DNA of 64,000 bases. Source: Candidatus Neomicrothrix sp. UBA2983. Its GTDB lineage: Bacteria; Actinomycetota; Acidimicrobiia; Acidimicrobiales; MedAcidi-G1. Positions 18,264-27,887 of the stretch are shown piece after piece. Position numbers and translations under genes: made by a program. How positions within the stretch are numbered: position 1 is the first letter of the stretch; the number at the start of each line of letters is the position of its first letter. The notes beneath the pieces were generated by a model. That model did no database searches and was not told the DNA's origin. It was given only the letters and a program-made list of their open reading frames with translations. The DNA lies in NCBI GenBank assembly GCA_002346745.1, contig DEAL01000009.1:23944-87943 (forward strand), in the 5' to 3' direction.

Positions 18264-19500
18264 AGGTGGCCACACCGCCGACGGGCGGCTCGTTGTACGC
18301 CGACTCGGCGTGCAGCGCCGGGTCGAGGCCCACCACCTCGTCGTCGGCGTCGACCCGGAGGCCGATGGTGGCGTCCAGGGCCTTGGCCAGCAGCCAGGTC
18401 ACGACGAACGAGAACACGATGACCGAGCCCATGGCGACGACGTGGTCGAGGAGCAGCTCGATCCCGCCACCGAAGAAGAGGCCGTCGTCGAAGCCACCCC
18501 CGGGGATGGCACTGGCGTCGGCGAACAGGCCGAGCAGCAGGCCGCCCAGCAGGCCGCCCACGCCGTGGACCGCCACGACGTCGAGGCTGTCGTCGAAGCC
18601 GTACCGGGTCTTGAGCGACAGGGCGAAGAAGCAAACGCCGCCTGCCACCAGACCGAACACGATGCCGGCCATGCCGCCCACGTAGCCGGCGGCTGGCGTG
18701 ATCGCCACGAGGCCTGCCACCACGCCGGAGCAGGCCCCGAGGGTGGTGGGACGCCCACCCCTCAGGCGTTCCACGGCCAGCCACCCCACCATGCCGCCGG
18801 CGGCGCCGAGGAAGGTGTTGAGCAGGGCCTGGACAGCCTGTTCGTTGGCGGCACCCGCCGACCCGGCGTTGAAGCCGAACCAGCCGAACCACAGGATCCC
18901 GGTGCCGATGAGCACCATCGGGACGTTGTGCGGGGGCATCGCCTCGCTGGGCCAACCGCGACGGCGACCCAGCACCAGCACGACCGCCAAGGCGGCGACG
19001 CCGGCGTTGAGGTGGATGGCGGTGCCGCCGGCGAAGTCGAGGGCACCGTTGCCGTGCTGCCAGCCGCTGTACACCCAGTAGGTGACGGGGGTGTAGACGA
19101 GCAGCAGCCAGACGGGGACGAACACCAGCCAGGCCGAGAACTTCAGCCGACCGGCGACGGAACCGGAGATGAGCGCCGGCGTGATCGAGGCGAACGTCAT
19201 CAGGAACGCCACGAAGATGAGGCTCTCGGCGTCGCCGTTGAGCCCCTTCAACCCGATGGCGTCGAAGTTGCCGATCCAGTCACCGCCGAAGAAGCCCGAG
19301 CCGTCGGGGCTGTTGCCCAACGAGTACGACACCAGCACCCAGACGATGGGCACGATTCCGATACAGGCCAGGTTCATCAGGAGCATGTTCAGGACGTTCC
19401 TCGAGCGGACCATGCCGCCGTAGAACAGCGCCAGCCCCGGCACCATGAAGACCACCAGGGCGGTCGAGGTCAACATCCACGCGTAGTCACCGGACCCCAT
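18262..19500 (-). CDS. amtB: Ammonium transporter
   Basis: 412 residues, about 11 membrane segments. The pore signature DFAGGTAIHLNAGVAAL (about 153-169) contains the first channel histidine and AVHGVGGLLGG (about 309-319) the second. N-terminus out, with no cleavable signal evident. AGGAAGG lies 7 nt before the ATG. The C-terminal tail (about 35 residues) is where PII proteins of the GlnK type usually bind, yet the next gene is glnD and not glnK. Expected to be nitrogen-regulated; no convincing GlnR site was found upstream. Confidence 0.92.
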   Translation of the reverse strand: MGSGDYAWMLTSTALVVFMVPGLALFYGGMVRSRNVLNMLLMNLACIGIVPIVWVLVSYSLGNSPDGSGFFGGDWIGNFDAIGLKGLNGDAESLIFVAFLMTFASITPALISGSVAGRLKFSAWLVFVPVWLLLVYTPVTYWVYSGWQHGNGALDFAGGTAIHLNAGVAALAVVLVLGRRRGWPSEAMPPHNVPMVLIGTGILWFGWFGFNAGSAGAANEQAVQALLNTFLGAAGGMVGWLAVERLRGGRPTTLGACSGVVAGLVAITPAAGYVGGMAGIVFGLVAGGVCFFALSLKTRYGFDDSLDVVAVHGVGGLLGGLLLGLFADASAIPGGGFDDGLFFGGGIELLLDHVVAMGSVIVFSFVVTWLLAKALDATIGLRVDADDEVVGLDPALHAESAYNEPPVGGVAT

Positions 19501-19644
19501 GGTTCGGCCTTCCTTTCCTCGGATTCTCTGGGCACATGGTCCGCCGGTGCGGACTGCGTCAGATTGCCCAAAGCAGGTGTCCCGACCGTCACACGAGTGT
19601 TTCGACTGTATGAACTGTCCCTGACGGGGAGTGAGGTGGGAGGC

Positions 19645-19950
19645 TCAGACCTCGGGGAAGCGCCGGAAGAAGGTCGACCGGGCGTACACCTCGTCGAGGC
19701 CGGCCGCCCGTGCCTCAGCCATGGCCGCCTCGTCGACGTGGGGCGCGAACCCGACGAGGCGGGCCCCGTCGCCGGGCCGCCCCCCGAGCGCCTCCAGGAC
19801 GCCGGTCCGGGCCAGGTCGACCACATACAGCTCGGCGGACTCCTCGAGCAGGGTGGCGGGGTCCGCCACGAACCCGACCTCCACCCCCGGGGCCCGCAGG
19901 CGGGAGCGGTCCATGAGGTCGGGGACGAACGCCCGCACCCGCCGGGTCAC
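19645..19950 (-). CDS. Short receiver-like (CheY-fold) protein, 101 aa
   Basis: GTG overlaps the larE stop (GTGA). The sequence reads as a shortened response-regulator receiver: an edge strand VEVGFVADP, a central strand ending in Asp (LYVVDLARTG, about 41-50), then GARLVGFAPHVDEAAMAEARAAGLDEVYARSTFF, the typical late helix and strand with an Ala-Gly-Ala/Leu-Asp turn and a final Arg-Ser-x-Phe. The acidic pocket at the N-terminus and the Lys of true receivers are not evident, so phosphorylation is doubtful. Last gene of chdC-larE-receiver. Confidence 0.6.
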   Translation of the reverse strand: MTRRVRAFVPDLMDRSRLRAPGVEVGFVADPATLLEESAELYVVDLARTGVLEALGGRPGDGARLVGFAPHVDEAAMAEARAAGLDEVYARSTFFRRFPEV

Positions 19951-20762
19951 GATGGTGGTCGGTGGGCGTCGTTGAGGTTGCCCGACCGCAGGCCGGCAAG
20001 GTCCAGCGTCACGTAGCGGTAGCCAGCGACCTCCACCGCTGCGACCACCTCGTCCCGCCGCTCGACCGCCTCGGCGAGGCGGTGTCCGGCGATCTCGATG
20101 CGGGCGGTGTCGCCGTAGTGGCGGACCCGGAGCTCGTCGAATCCCAGGCGGCGCACCGCCGCCTCGGCCCGCTCGACCGTCCCCAGTACCTGGACGCTGA
20201 CCGGCGTCCCGTACGGGATCCGGGAGGCGAGACACGGGCCAGCCGGCTTGTCCCAGGTGCGCAGCCCCAGGCGCCGCGACTGCTCCCGGACCTCGGCCTT
20301 GGTGAAGCCCGCCTCGAGCAGCGGGAACCGGGCACCCCGGTCGGCGGCGGCCTGCTGGCCCGGTCGGTGGTCGCCGAGGTCGTCGACCGTCACGCCCAAC
20401 AGCACCGTGGCCCCCGCCGCCTCGGCCTGCGGCGCCACGGCGTCCATCAGGGCGTCCTTGCAGTGGGCACAGCGATCGGGGTCGTTGGCCCGGTAGGCCG
20501 CCGAGGCCATCTCGTCGGTCTCGACGGTCGACCAGTCGAGGCCCCACTCCGTCGCCAGTGCCGCCGCCTCCTCCCGCTCGACGCCGGCCAGCGACGGCGA
20601 GACGGCGGTGACGGCCCTGGCGCACCCGGGCCCGAGTGTCGTGTGGGCGACGTAGGCGAGGAAGGCCGAGTCGACGCCGCCGGAGAAGGCGACCACCACC
20701 CGGCCCAGGCGCCGCAGTTCCGCCCGCAGTCGTTTGAGCGGCACCGGCGGCGCGGCGGTCAC
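19947..20762 (-). CDS. larE: LarE-type ATP-dependent sulfur transferase
   Basis: 271 residues. VAFSGGVDSAFLAYVA (about 20-35) is the PP-loop, and AYRANDPDRCAHCKDALMDAV the conserved CxxC-containing segment. LarE adenylates a pyridinium dicarboxylate mononucleotide and donates sulfur for the nickel-pincer cofactor of lactate racemase. GTG 20762 gives the family length and lies 7 nt after the chdC stop. No larB, larC or larA is in the window, so the product could serve a cofactor pathway elsewhere or an alternative thiolation. Confidence 0.8.
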   Translation of the reverse strand: MTAAPPVPLKRLRAELRRLGRVVVAFSGGVDSAFLAYVAHTTLGPGCARAVTAVSPSLAGVEREEAAALATEWGLDWSTVETDEMASAAYRANDPDRCAHCKDALMDAVAPQAEAAGATVLLGVTVDDLGDHRPGQQAAADRGARFPLLEAGFTKAEVREQSRRLGLRTWDKPAGPCLASRIPYGTPVSVQVLGTVERAEAAVRRLGFDELRVRHYGDTARIEIAGHRLAEAVERRDEVVAAVEVAGYRYVTLDLAGLRSGNLNDAHRPPS

Positions 20763-20769
20763 GGTGCCG

Positions 20770-21459
20770 CTATCCCGCCCGGCAGCCGGCTCGGTCGAGG
20801 ACCTCGTCGAGGGACGCCACGAGGCCGGTGTAGAAGGGCCCGAAATCGGCGTAGACCGCCGACGCCCGGTCGTAGCGCAGGGTGTAGACGACGTCCTTGA
20901 GGTCGTCGGGACGCTGGCCGAACAGGGTGACGCCCCACTCGAAGTCGTCGACGCCGGTCGAGGCGGTGATGAGCTGCACGACCCGGCCGGCAAACTTCCG
21001 CCCCGACGACCCGTGTTCGTGCATCAGCCCGCTGCGCTCCTCGAACGGCAGCGTGAACCAGTTGTCCTGCTCGCCACGGCGCTTCGACATCGGGTAGAAG
21101 CACCAGGCCGGCTTGTCCGCGGGTGGGAGCACCGGACGCAGGCGGGCCTCCTTCATCTCGTCGGGAATCCCGGCGGCGTACTCGGATACCTCGGTGAGGG
21201 AGAGGTAGCTGTCGACCACCTCGAGGCCGGCGGCCGCCACGCCGGTCTGAAGGTCGCGGAGCCGCCAGAGGTCGTCGCTGAGCGCCATGAGGGCGATGTC
21301 GGCCTTGTGTCCGAGGATCGCCACGGGCACCACCTGGGCGCCCGCCGCCTCGGCGGCGGTGACGGCGGTGCCGACGCCCTCGGGGTCGGCGAGGGGACCC
21401 ACCCGGCAGAAGAGGTGGAGGACGCCGAGGCCCTCGGCGGGAGTGACCGGTTCGCTCAT
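20770..21459 (-). CDS. chdC: Coproheme decarboxylase (chlorite-dismutase family)
   Basis: 229 residues. YPMSKRR (about 123-129) is the motif typical of HemQ/ChdC rather than true chlorite dismutase, and FEWGVTLFGQRPDDLKDVVY (about 172-191) belongs to the heme-proximal region. The enzyme converts coproheme III to heme b with peroxide in the coproporphyrin-dependent heme route of actinobacteria and firmicutes. The other hem genes are not in the window. ATG follows TACACT by 7 nt, and it heads the operon with larE and the receiver-like gene. Confidence 0.9.
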   Translation of the reverse strand: MSEPVTPAEGLGVLHLFCRVGPLADPEGVGTAVTAAEAAGAQVVPVAILGHKADIALMALSDDLWRLRDLQTGVAAAGLEVVDSYLSLTEVSEYAAGIPDEMKEARLRPVLPPADKPAWCFYPMSKRRGEQDNWFTLPFEERSGLMHEHGSSGRKFAGRVVQLITASTGVDDFEWGVTLFGQRPDDLKDVVYTLRYDRASAVYADFGPFYTGLVASLDEVLDRAGCRAG

Positions 21460-21466
21460 GGCGCCG

Positions 21467-21472
21467 AGTGTA
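21467..21472 (-). promoter_or_regulatory. -10 hexamer TACACT, leaderless promoter
   Basis: TACACT on the minus strand, 7 nt before the chdC ATG at 21459; identical hexamer to that of the GNAT gene. Confidence 0.5.
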
Positions 21473-21517
21473 CGAAACCGCGCCCCAACGCAGCGCGCCG
21501 GGGAGGCGTGGCGGTCG

Positions 21518-22306
21518 TCAGTCGCCGGTGTAGAGGTTCAGCCGCTCGCCGCGGGCAAAGCCGGCCAGTTGCAGGCCGGCCACCCTGGCGGTCTCGACGG
21601 CCAGCGCCGAGGGCCCGCTGACCGCCACCAGGGCGGCGAAGCCGGCCGCCCAGGCCTTCTGGGCCATCTCGAAGGAGGCCCGGCCGCTGACCCACAGGCC
21701 AAGGTCGTTGGCCGGCAGGCCACCGTCGAGGTGGAGGCGACCCACCACCTTGTCGACGGCGTTGTGCCGGCCGATGTCCTCCCGGAGCAGTAGCGGCTCG
21801 CCGGTGCGGTCGAACGCCGCAGCGGCGTGGACGGCGCCGGTGGCACCGAAGAGGGCCTGGTCGCCGTCGATGCGGGCGGCCACGCCGGCCAGCACCTCGG
21901 GGTCGAACGGGTCGGCGTCGAGGGGGTCGAGGCGGGCCGCCAACTCGTCGATCGCCACCGTGCCGCAGATGCCGCACGACGAGGAGGCGGGGCCCAGCCG
22001 GGGCGTCGGGGCCAGCGCCACCCCGCCCGTCTCGACCGTGACGTCGTTGTACTCGGCCTCGGCCGCCGAGCCCTGGCCGCAGTAGCGGACCGCACGGACC
22101 GGGACGCCGTCGAGCACCCCCTCGGTCACGAGGAACCCGACCGCCAACTCGAAGTCGTCGCCGGGGGTGCGCATCGTGGTGGCGACCAACTCGCCGTCGA
22201 GGCGCACCGACATCGGCTCCTCGACGATCAGTTCGTCCTGGACGCGGCGGCTGCCCTCGCCGTCGATCCGGCGCGTCAGCACCCGGCGGGTGCGCCCCCG
22301 GCTCAC
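21518..22306 (-). CDS. fdhD: Formate dehydrogenase accessory sulfurtransferase
   Basis: 262 residues. SSSCGICG places the CxxC pair at Cys111 and Cys114, the sulfur-relay cysteines of FdhD; DFELAVGFLVTEG (about 51-63) and the late LREDIGRHNAVDK segment are also family-specific. FdhD passes sulfur from a desulfurase to the bis-MGD cofactor of formate dehydrogenases. No formate dehydrogenase is present here. GTG start preceded by AGGAGG with 7-nt spacing. Confidence 0.9.
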   Translation of the reverse strand: MSRGRTRRVLTRRIDGEGSRRVQDELIVEEPMSVRLDGELVATTMRTPGDDFELAVGFLVTEGVLDGVPVRAVRYCGQGSAAEAEYNDVTVETGGVALAPTPRLGPASSSCGICGTVAIDELAARLDPLDADPFDPEVLAGVAARIDGDQALFGATGAVHAAAAFDRTGEPLLLREDIGRHNAVDKVVGRLHLDGGLPANDLGLWVSGRASFEMAQKAWAAGFAALVAVSGPSALAVETARVAGLQLAGFARGERLNLYTGD

Positions 22307-22367
22307 CGACCGGCCTCCTGCTCGTCCACGACCACCAGTGAACCGCCTCGTGGCCCAAAACGTCCCG

Positions 22368-22399
22368 AAAACGGCACGGGGCGCCCCGAAGGGCGCCCC
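22368..22399 (-). terminator. Rho-independent terminator after groL
   Basis: A perfect 9-bp stem (22378-22386 with 22391-22399) closes on a TTCG tetraloop on the minus strand and is followed after six bases by TTTT. It lies 24-55 nt downstream of the groL stop. Confidence 0.7.
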
Positions 22400-22422
22400 A
22401 CACGCGCTCGGACCGGTGCGGA

Positions 22423-24138
<1,716 letters not shown>

Positions 24139-24177
24139 TCCAATCAGCCGCAGCCGGGAATCACAACCTCGGCGGGC

Positions 24178-24217
24178 GGCGGCAGGGTCGTGCCGGAGGC
24201 GGCAGGGTCGTGCCGGA
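24178..24217. repeat. 20-bp tandem repeat, two copies
   Basis: Two exact copies of a 20-bp unit beginning GGCGGCAGGGTCG, with the first bases of a third. It fills the space between the end of the MoaD-like gene and the groL control region. Confidence 0.7.
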
Positions 24218-24229
24218 GGCGGCGAGACG

Positions 24230-24505
24230 TCAGCCACCGGCCACGGCCGGGACGATCGCCACGGTTCCGCCGTCGGGCACGGGCGTGTCGAGGCCGTCGA
24301 GGAAGCGCACGTCCTCGTCGCTCACGAACACGTTGACGAACCGACGCAGTGCGCCCGCCTCGTCGAGGATGCGGGACCCGAAGCCCGGGTGGGCGGCCTC
24401 GAGGGCGGCCAGGGCCTCGCCGACCGTCCCACCGTCGACCTCAACCTCGCCGGCACCGGCGGTGAGCGGGCGCAACGTGGTGGGGATGCGGATGGTGACG
24501 GCCAT
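24230..24505 (-). CDS. MoaD/ThiS-family sulfur carrier protein
   Basis: 91 residues of ubiquitin-like fold ending in AVAGG. The C-terminal Gly-Gly is what the family needs for adenylation and thiocarboxylation. VSDEDVRFLDGLDTPVPDGGTVAIVPAVAGG is the typical last third. The partner could be molybdopterin, cysteine or thiamine synthesis; no MoaE, ThiG or CysM homologue is adjacent. GGAGG lies 8 nt before the ATG. It is 78 nt after the glycerate kinase gene on the same strand. Confidence 0.85.
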   Translation of the reverse strand: MAVTIRIPTTLRPLTAGAGEVEVDGGTVGEALAALEAAHPGFGSRILDEAGALRRFVNVFVSDEDVRFLDGLDTPVPDGGTVAIVPAVAGG

Positions 24506-24583
24506 GGGGTGCCTCCGTGGGCTGGCGCCGGCGGACGCCGGCAGGAAACGAATGCCCGAAAACCTACCGACGCCACCCGGCGA

Positions 24584-25579
24584 TCAGCGCCCGGCGGCCT
24601 CCGCGACCACCTCGGCGACCACGGCCTCGACACACGCCGCCGTGTCGGACATGGCCCGCTCCACGCCGAATCGTTCCACCAGCGACACGGCGTCGGTGCG
24701 GCCTGCCAGGTCGGCGTGGATCCGGCCCGCCACCACCAGCACCGGCAGGCCGGTGGCGGCCGCATAGGCCGACACGCCGCCGACGACCTTGCCCTCCCAC
24801 GAGGTGGCGTCCAACTGCCCCTCCCCCGTGACCATCAGGTCCGCCCCCTCGAGCACCTCGTCCAGGCCCAACTCCTCGGCCACCAGGTCGATGCCGTCGA
24901 CCAGCTCGGCACCGAGGGCCGCCAGGCCGCCGGCCAGTCCACCGGCGGCCCCCGCCCGCGGCAGGTCCGCCACGTCGACGCCGAAGTCTTCCTCGTACTG
25001 CTGGGCCAACCGGACCAACCGCCGCCGCAGCATCTCCACCTGCGCCGGCGAGGCCCCCTTCTGGGGACCGAACACCTCGGCGGCGTCGGTGAAGCGGGTC
25101 CGCACGTCGCAGGCGACCAGCAGTTCGACGCTCCGGTAGCGAACCGACGACCCCATGGCCCGGAGCGCTCCGAGGCCGCCGTCGGTGGTGGCCGAGCCGC
25201 CGACCGCCACGATCACACGTCGGGCACCCACCTCGACGGCCTCGCGGACCAGCTCGCCGGTGCCGGCAGTGGTGGCGTCGAGGGGCTGGTTCTCCTCAGC
25301 GCCTCCGGCCAGCAACAGCCCCGACGCCGCCGCCATCTCGATGACCGCCGTCGTGCCGTCGAAGCGCCAGCCCGCCTCGACGGGCTCCCCCAGCGGGCCG
25401 GTCACGGTGGAGCGGCGGTTGGCCCCGCCCAGGACGGCGAGCGTGCCCTCGCCACCGTCGGCCATCGGCAGCGCCGTCCCGGTGCCTCCCGCCGCACGGG
25501 CGCCCCGCACCACAGCGTCAGCGACCTCGGCGGCGGAGGCGGTGCCCCGAAACTTGTCGGGAGTGGCGACGACGTGCAT
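24584..25579 (-). CDS. Glycerate kinase
   Basis: 331 residues of the GlxK/GarK-type glycerate kinase family, distinct from the GckA type. PDKFRGTASAAEVADAV (about 7-23) and PMADGGEGTL (about 38-47) are family-specific, as is VGGSATTDGGLGAL (about 120-133). It phosphorylates D-glycerate to 2- or 3-phosphoglycerate. The gene overlaps neither neighbour, and no glyoxylate-pathway gene is beside it. Confidence 0.88.
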   Translation of the reverse strand: MHVVATPDKFRGTASAAEVADAVVRGARAAGGTGTALPMADGGEGTLAVLGGANRRSTVTGPLGEPVEAGWRFDGTTAVIEMAAASGLLLAGGAEENQPLDATTAGTGELVREAVEVGARRVIVAVGGSATTDGGLGALRAMGSSVRYRSVELLVACDVRTRFTDAAEVFGPQKGASPAQVEMLRRRLVRLAQQYEEDFGVDVADLPRAGAAGGLAGGLAALGAELVDGIDLVAEELGLDEVLEGADLMVTGEGQLDATSWEGKVVGGVSAYAAATGLPVLVVAGRIHADLAGRTDAVSLVERFGVERAMSDTAACVEAVVAEVVAEAAGR

Positions 25580-25625
25580 CGCGCGTGGCCGACTGATGCG
25601 GCGGGTCCTCGCCGAGGCGCCGGAC

Positions 25626-26312
25626 TCAGCCGGAGTAGATGCGCTCGTCAGCGCCGAGGATCACGACGATGTCGGCGGCCTCGAGGCGATCCACGGCGTT
25701 CTCGGCCACGGCCACGCCCGTCGGGGGGATCTGGGCCAGCAGGTCCGGGCTGTCGGGCGCCAGGATCTCCATGACGGCACGGGCCTCGTTGACCATGCCG
25801 GGCCGGAAGTAGATCATCGTGGCCTCGGTCGGCTGGGCATTGGCGGGCGGCAGCGTGGCGTAGCCCTTGGGGACCAGCATCTCGGTCACCGTGCCAGCGC
25901 CCCGCGGGATGCCCGAGCCGTTGGCAACCAGGACCTGGACCTCGCTGGGCGGCTCGGTGACCGTCGGGAAGAGGGTCGACGTGGTGGTGGTCCCGTCGCC
26001 GGAGCCGTCGTCGCCGGAGCCGTCGTCGCCGGAGCCGTCGTCGCCGGAGCCGTCATCCCCGGAGCCGTCGCCCGACGCGGCGTCCCCGGAGCCGTCACCC
26101 CCGGAGCCGTCGCCCGACGCGGCGTCCCCGGAGCCGTCGTCGGAGGCGACGGTGGTGGTCGGCGAAGCGTCCTGGACGGCGGGCGCGGTGCCGTCGTCGA
26201 GGCCCTTCCAGAGCAGCGTGGCGCCGAGCAGCACCGCCACGACGATGAGCAGCAGCGCCCGCGGTGCAGCCGCGGCGTTGCTCGGACCGATGCCGCCGCG
26301 TGGCGCCGTCAC
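25626..26312 (-). CDS. LytR C-terminal-domain membrane protein with (Asp-Gly-Ser-Gly)-repeat linker
   Basis: 228 residues. One membrane segment at about 18-36 (ALLLIVVAVLLGATLLW), then a low-complexity Asp/Gly/Ser linker of about 60 residues, a Thr-rich spacer, and a LytR_C domain from about 122 (VQVLVANGSGIPRGAGTVTEML). LytR_C domains are extracytoplasmic and found in or beside cell-wall glycopolymer ligases. The ATG overlaps the DUF3263 stop by 4 nt; the same pair is known in mycobacteria (Rv0430-Rv0431, from memory). The linker is encoded by a tandem DNA repeat and is likely to vary in length. Confidence 0.82.
   Translation of the reverse strand: MTAPRGGIGPSNAAAAPRALLLIVVAVLLGATLLWKGLDDGTAPAVQDASPTTTVASDDGSGDAASGDGSGGDGSGDAASGDGSGDDGSGDDGSGDDGSGDDGSGDGTTTTSTLFPTVTEPPSEVQVLVANGSGIPRGAGTVTEMLVPKGYATLPPANAQPTEATMIYFRPGMVNEARAVMEILAPDSPDLLAQIPPTGVAVAENAVDRLEAADIVVILGADERIYSG
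25993..26145. repeat. Tandem repeat (15-bp units, nested 42-bp unit) in the LytR_C gene
   Basis: Units close to CCGTCGTCGCCGGAG recur in frame. Part of the array, starting at 26061 and again at 26103, also repeats with 42-bp period. Both periods are multiples of three, so copy-number change would not shift the frame. Confidence 0.85.
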
Positions 26313-26569
26313 GACCGTCCGTCCTCCTCGCGCACCGGGGCCTCGAAGCGGGCCCGACGTCGCCGGTCGCGCTGGCGGCGAAGCCGGCGCACGACCAACG
26401 GGTCGTACTCGAAAGCGTCAGGCGACTCAAGCAGTTCCGCCAGCAGTTGGTAGTAGCGGGTGACCGACAGTTCGAAGCGCTCGTTGATCAGCCCCTCCTT
26501 GGGGACGTCGAGAGTCCACCAGGATCGCTCGAAGTCGAGGATCGCACGATCCCGTTCCGTCAGTGACAC
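26309..26569 (-). CDS. DUF3263 protein
   Basis: 86 residues, matching the small actinobacterial DUF3263 family: LTERDRAILDFERSWW at the N-terminus, then SVTRYYQLLAELLESPDAFEYDPLVVRRLRRQRDRRRR. The helical, strongly basic C-terminus looks like a nucleic-acid- or partner-binding region, but no function is established. GTG 26569 gives the family N-terminus; the much longer open frame upstream is an artefact. Coupled to the LytR_C gene. Confidence 0.82.
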   Translation of the reverse strand: MSLTERDRAILDFERSWWTLDVPKEGLINERFELSVTRYYQLLAELLESPDAFEYDPLVVRRLRRQRDRRRRARFEAPVREEDGRS

Positions 26570-26609
26570 GCCGCGATCATCCCGCCCCACGGCCCCCGTT
26601 GCAAGCACC

Positions 26610-26777
26610 CCCCTGGTTCCTGGGCGGCGCGGCCGGCGGGTTCTTGGCCCGGCCGGTCCTGCGTGGGATCTGGCGCGGCAATCTGCGTCGCCTCGAGGCC
26701 CGGCCGGCAGGTGCTGCCGCCATTCCCGATCGGCCCCGGGTCGGCTCGGCAGCCTCCACGGCACGGGAGCCCGCCGA
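26610..26777 (+). pseudogene. Truncated duplicate of the 3' end of the SRPBCC gene at 30610
   Basis: About 168 nt align with 30948-31148, including the coding end (WFLGG.IGGFLARPVLRGIWRGNLRRL) and about 65 nt beyond the stop. A 32-33-nt stretch near the C-terminus is missing, the TAG is replaced by CAG, and everything 5' of the WFLGG codons is absent. It lies upstream of the DUF3263 gene and points at the 3' end of the epimerase gene. Confidence 0.8.
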
Positions 26778-26796
26778 AGGCCGTCGCAGCCTGCGC

Positions 26797-27687
26797 TCAC
26801 CCCGGTCCGAGCAGTTGCCGGACGGCGGGCGCCCAGTCGGAGTCGAGGAACTCGAAGCCCGACTCCTCCAGTCTGGCCGGTCGCACACGGGCGCTCGCGA
26901 GCAGCAGTCCGTCGGCCATCTCGCCAAGGGCGAGGCGCAGTGCCACGGCGGGCGCTGGCAGCACGGCCGGGCGTCGAACCGCCGCAGCCAGCAGGCGCAC
27001 GAACTCTGCGTTGCGACAACACTCCGGAGCAACCAAGTTGAAGGCTCCCGACAGGGGAACATCCAGCAGATGGAGGATGGCCCGGACCTGGTCCCGCAGT
27101 GTGATCCACGGCCACCACTGGCGCCCACTCCCGAGTCGTCCTCCCAGGCCCAAGCGGGTCACCGTGAGCATCCGCCGGAGGGCCCCGTCATCGGCCGTGC
27201 AGACGATGCCGGTACGAACCAGCGCCAGGCGCGTCTCCGACGACGCCATCGGGGCGGCGGCCGCCTCCCAGCCCCCGCAGACGTCGGCCAGGAAGCCGGT
27301 GCCCGGTGGAGACGCCTCGGTGAGCTCCTCCTCGCCGCGGTCCCCGTAGATGCCCACGGCGGACGCCGAGACCACCACCTCGGGTGGACGGTCGAGGGCG
27401 GCCAACGCCTCCGCCAGCAACTCGGTGCCCTTCACGCGACTGTCCATGATCGCCGTCTTCTTGGCAGCGGTCCACCGGCCGTCGATGCTCTCGCCTGCCA
27501 GGTGGACGACGGCGTCCACGCCGCTGAGGCGCGACCCGTCGAGTCGACCAGCGGACGGGTCCCAGACGACCCCACCGTCCACCGGCCGCCTCCCCACCGG
27601 GACGACTCGGTCCCCACGTTGCTCGAGGGCGCTGGTGAGCGCCCTTCCGACCAGGCCCGAGGCCCCGGTCACGGCGATGGTGCGCAT
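26797..27687 (-). CDS. TIGR01777-family epimerase-like NAD(P)-binding protein
   Basis: 296 residues. Rossmann motif AVTGASGLVGRAL (about 5-17), then VVHLAGESIDGRWTAAKK (about 60-77), which is the hallmark of the TIGR01777/YfcH/SulA-like branch of extended SDRs, and WWPWITLRDQV plus GAFNLVAPE further on. Substrates of the family are unknown. ATG 27687 is used because the Rossmann strand starts immediately. It converges on the SRPBCC remnant. Confidence 0.85.
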   Translation of the reverse strand: MRTIAVTGASGLVGRALTSALEQRGDRVVPVGRRPVDGGVVWDPSAGRLDGSRLSGVDAVVHLAGESIDGRWTAAKKTAIMDSRVKGTELLAEALAALDRPPEVVVSASAVGIYGDRGEEELTEASPPGTGFLADVCGGWEAAAAPMASSETRLALVRTGIVCTADDGALRRMLTVTRLGLGGRLGSGRQWWPWITLRDQVRAILHLLDVPLSGAFNLVAPECCRNAEFVRLLAAAVRRPAVLPAPAVALRLALGEMADGLLLASARVRPARLEESGFEFLDSDWAPAVRQLLGPG

Positions 27688-27887
27688 GTGGCTCCCACTT
27701 GCTGGTTGGACGTTCCGCGTCCTCGTGCCCGCCGGGCAGTGGGACGGGGAGAACCTATTGCGGGTGCTCCCGACTAGCCACCGCCGGCGCAACCACGGCA
27801 GATTTGGGATCGAGGCCCTCGTCCACGCCGGATCGCAGGAACCCTCGCGCCACCGCCGCCTTCGAACACGGTCCTCGAGGTCCCAGC

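Noticed and set aside
19560..19640. GlnR box upstream of amtB
   Set aside because: A GAAAC half-site is visible, but no convincing GTNAC partner at the required spacing.
24506..24583. GCCGGC-GGAC-GCCGGC hairpin as a terminator after glycerate kinase
   Set aside because: Only 6 bp, with T-rich sequence on the wrong side and the next gene immediately downstream.
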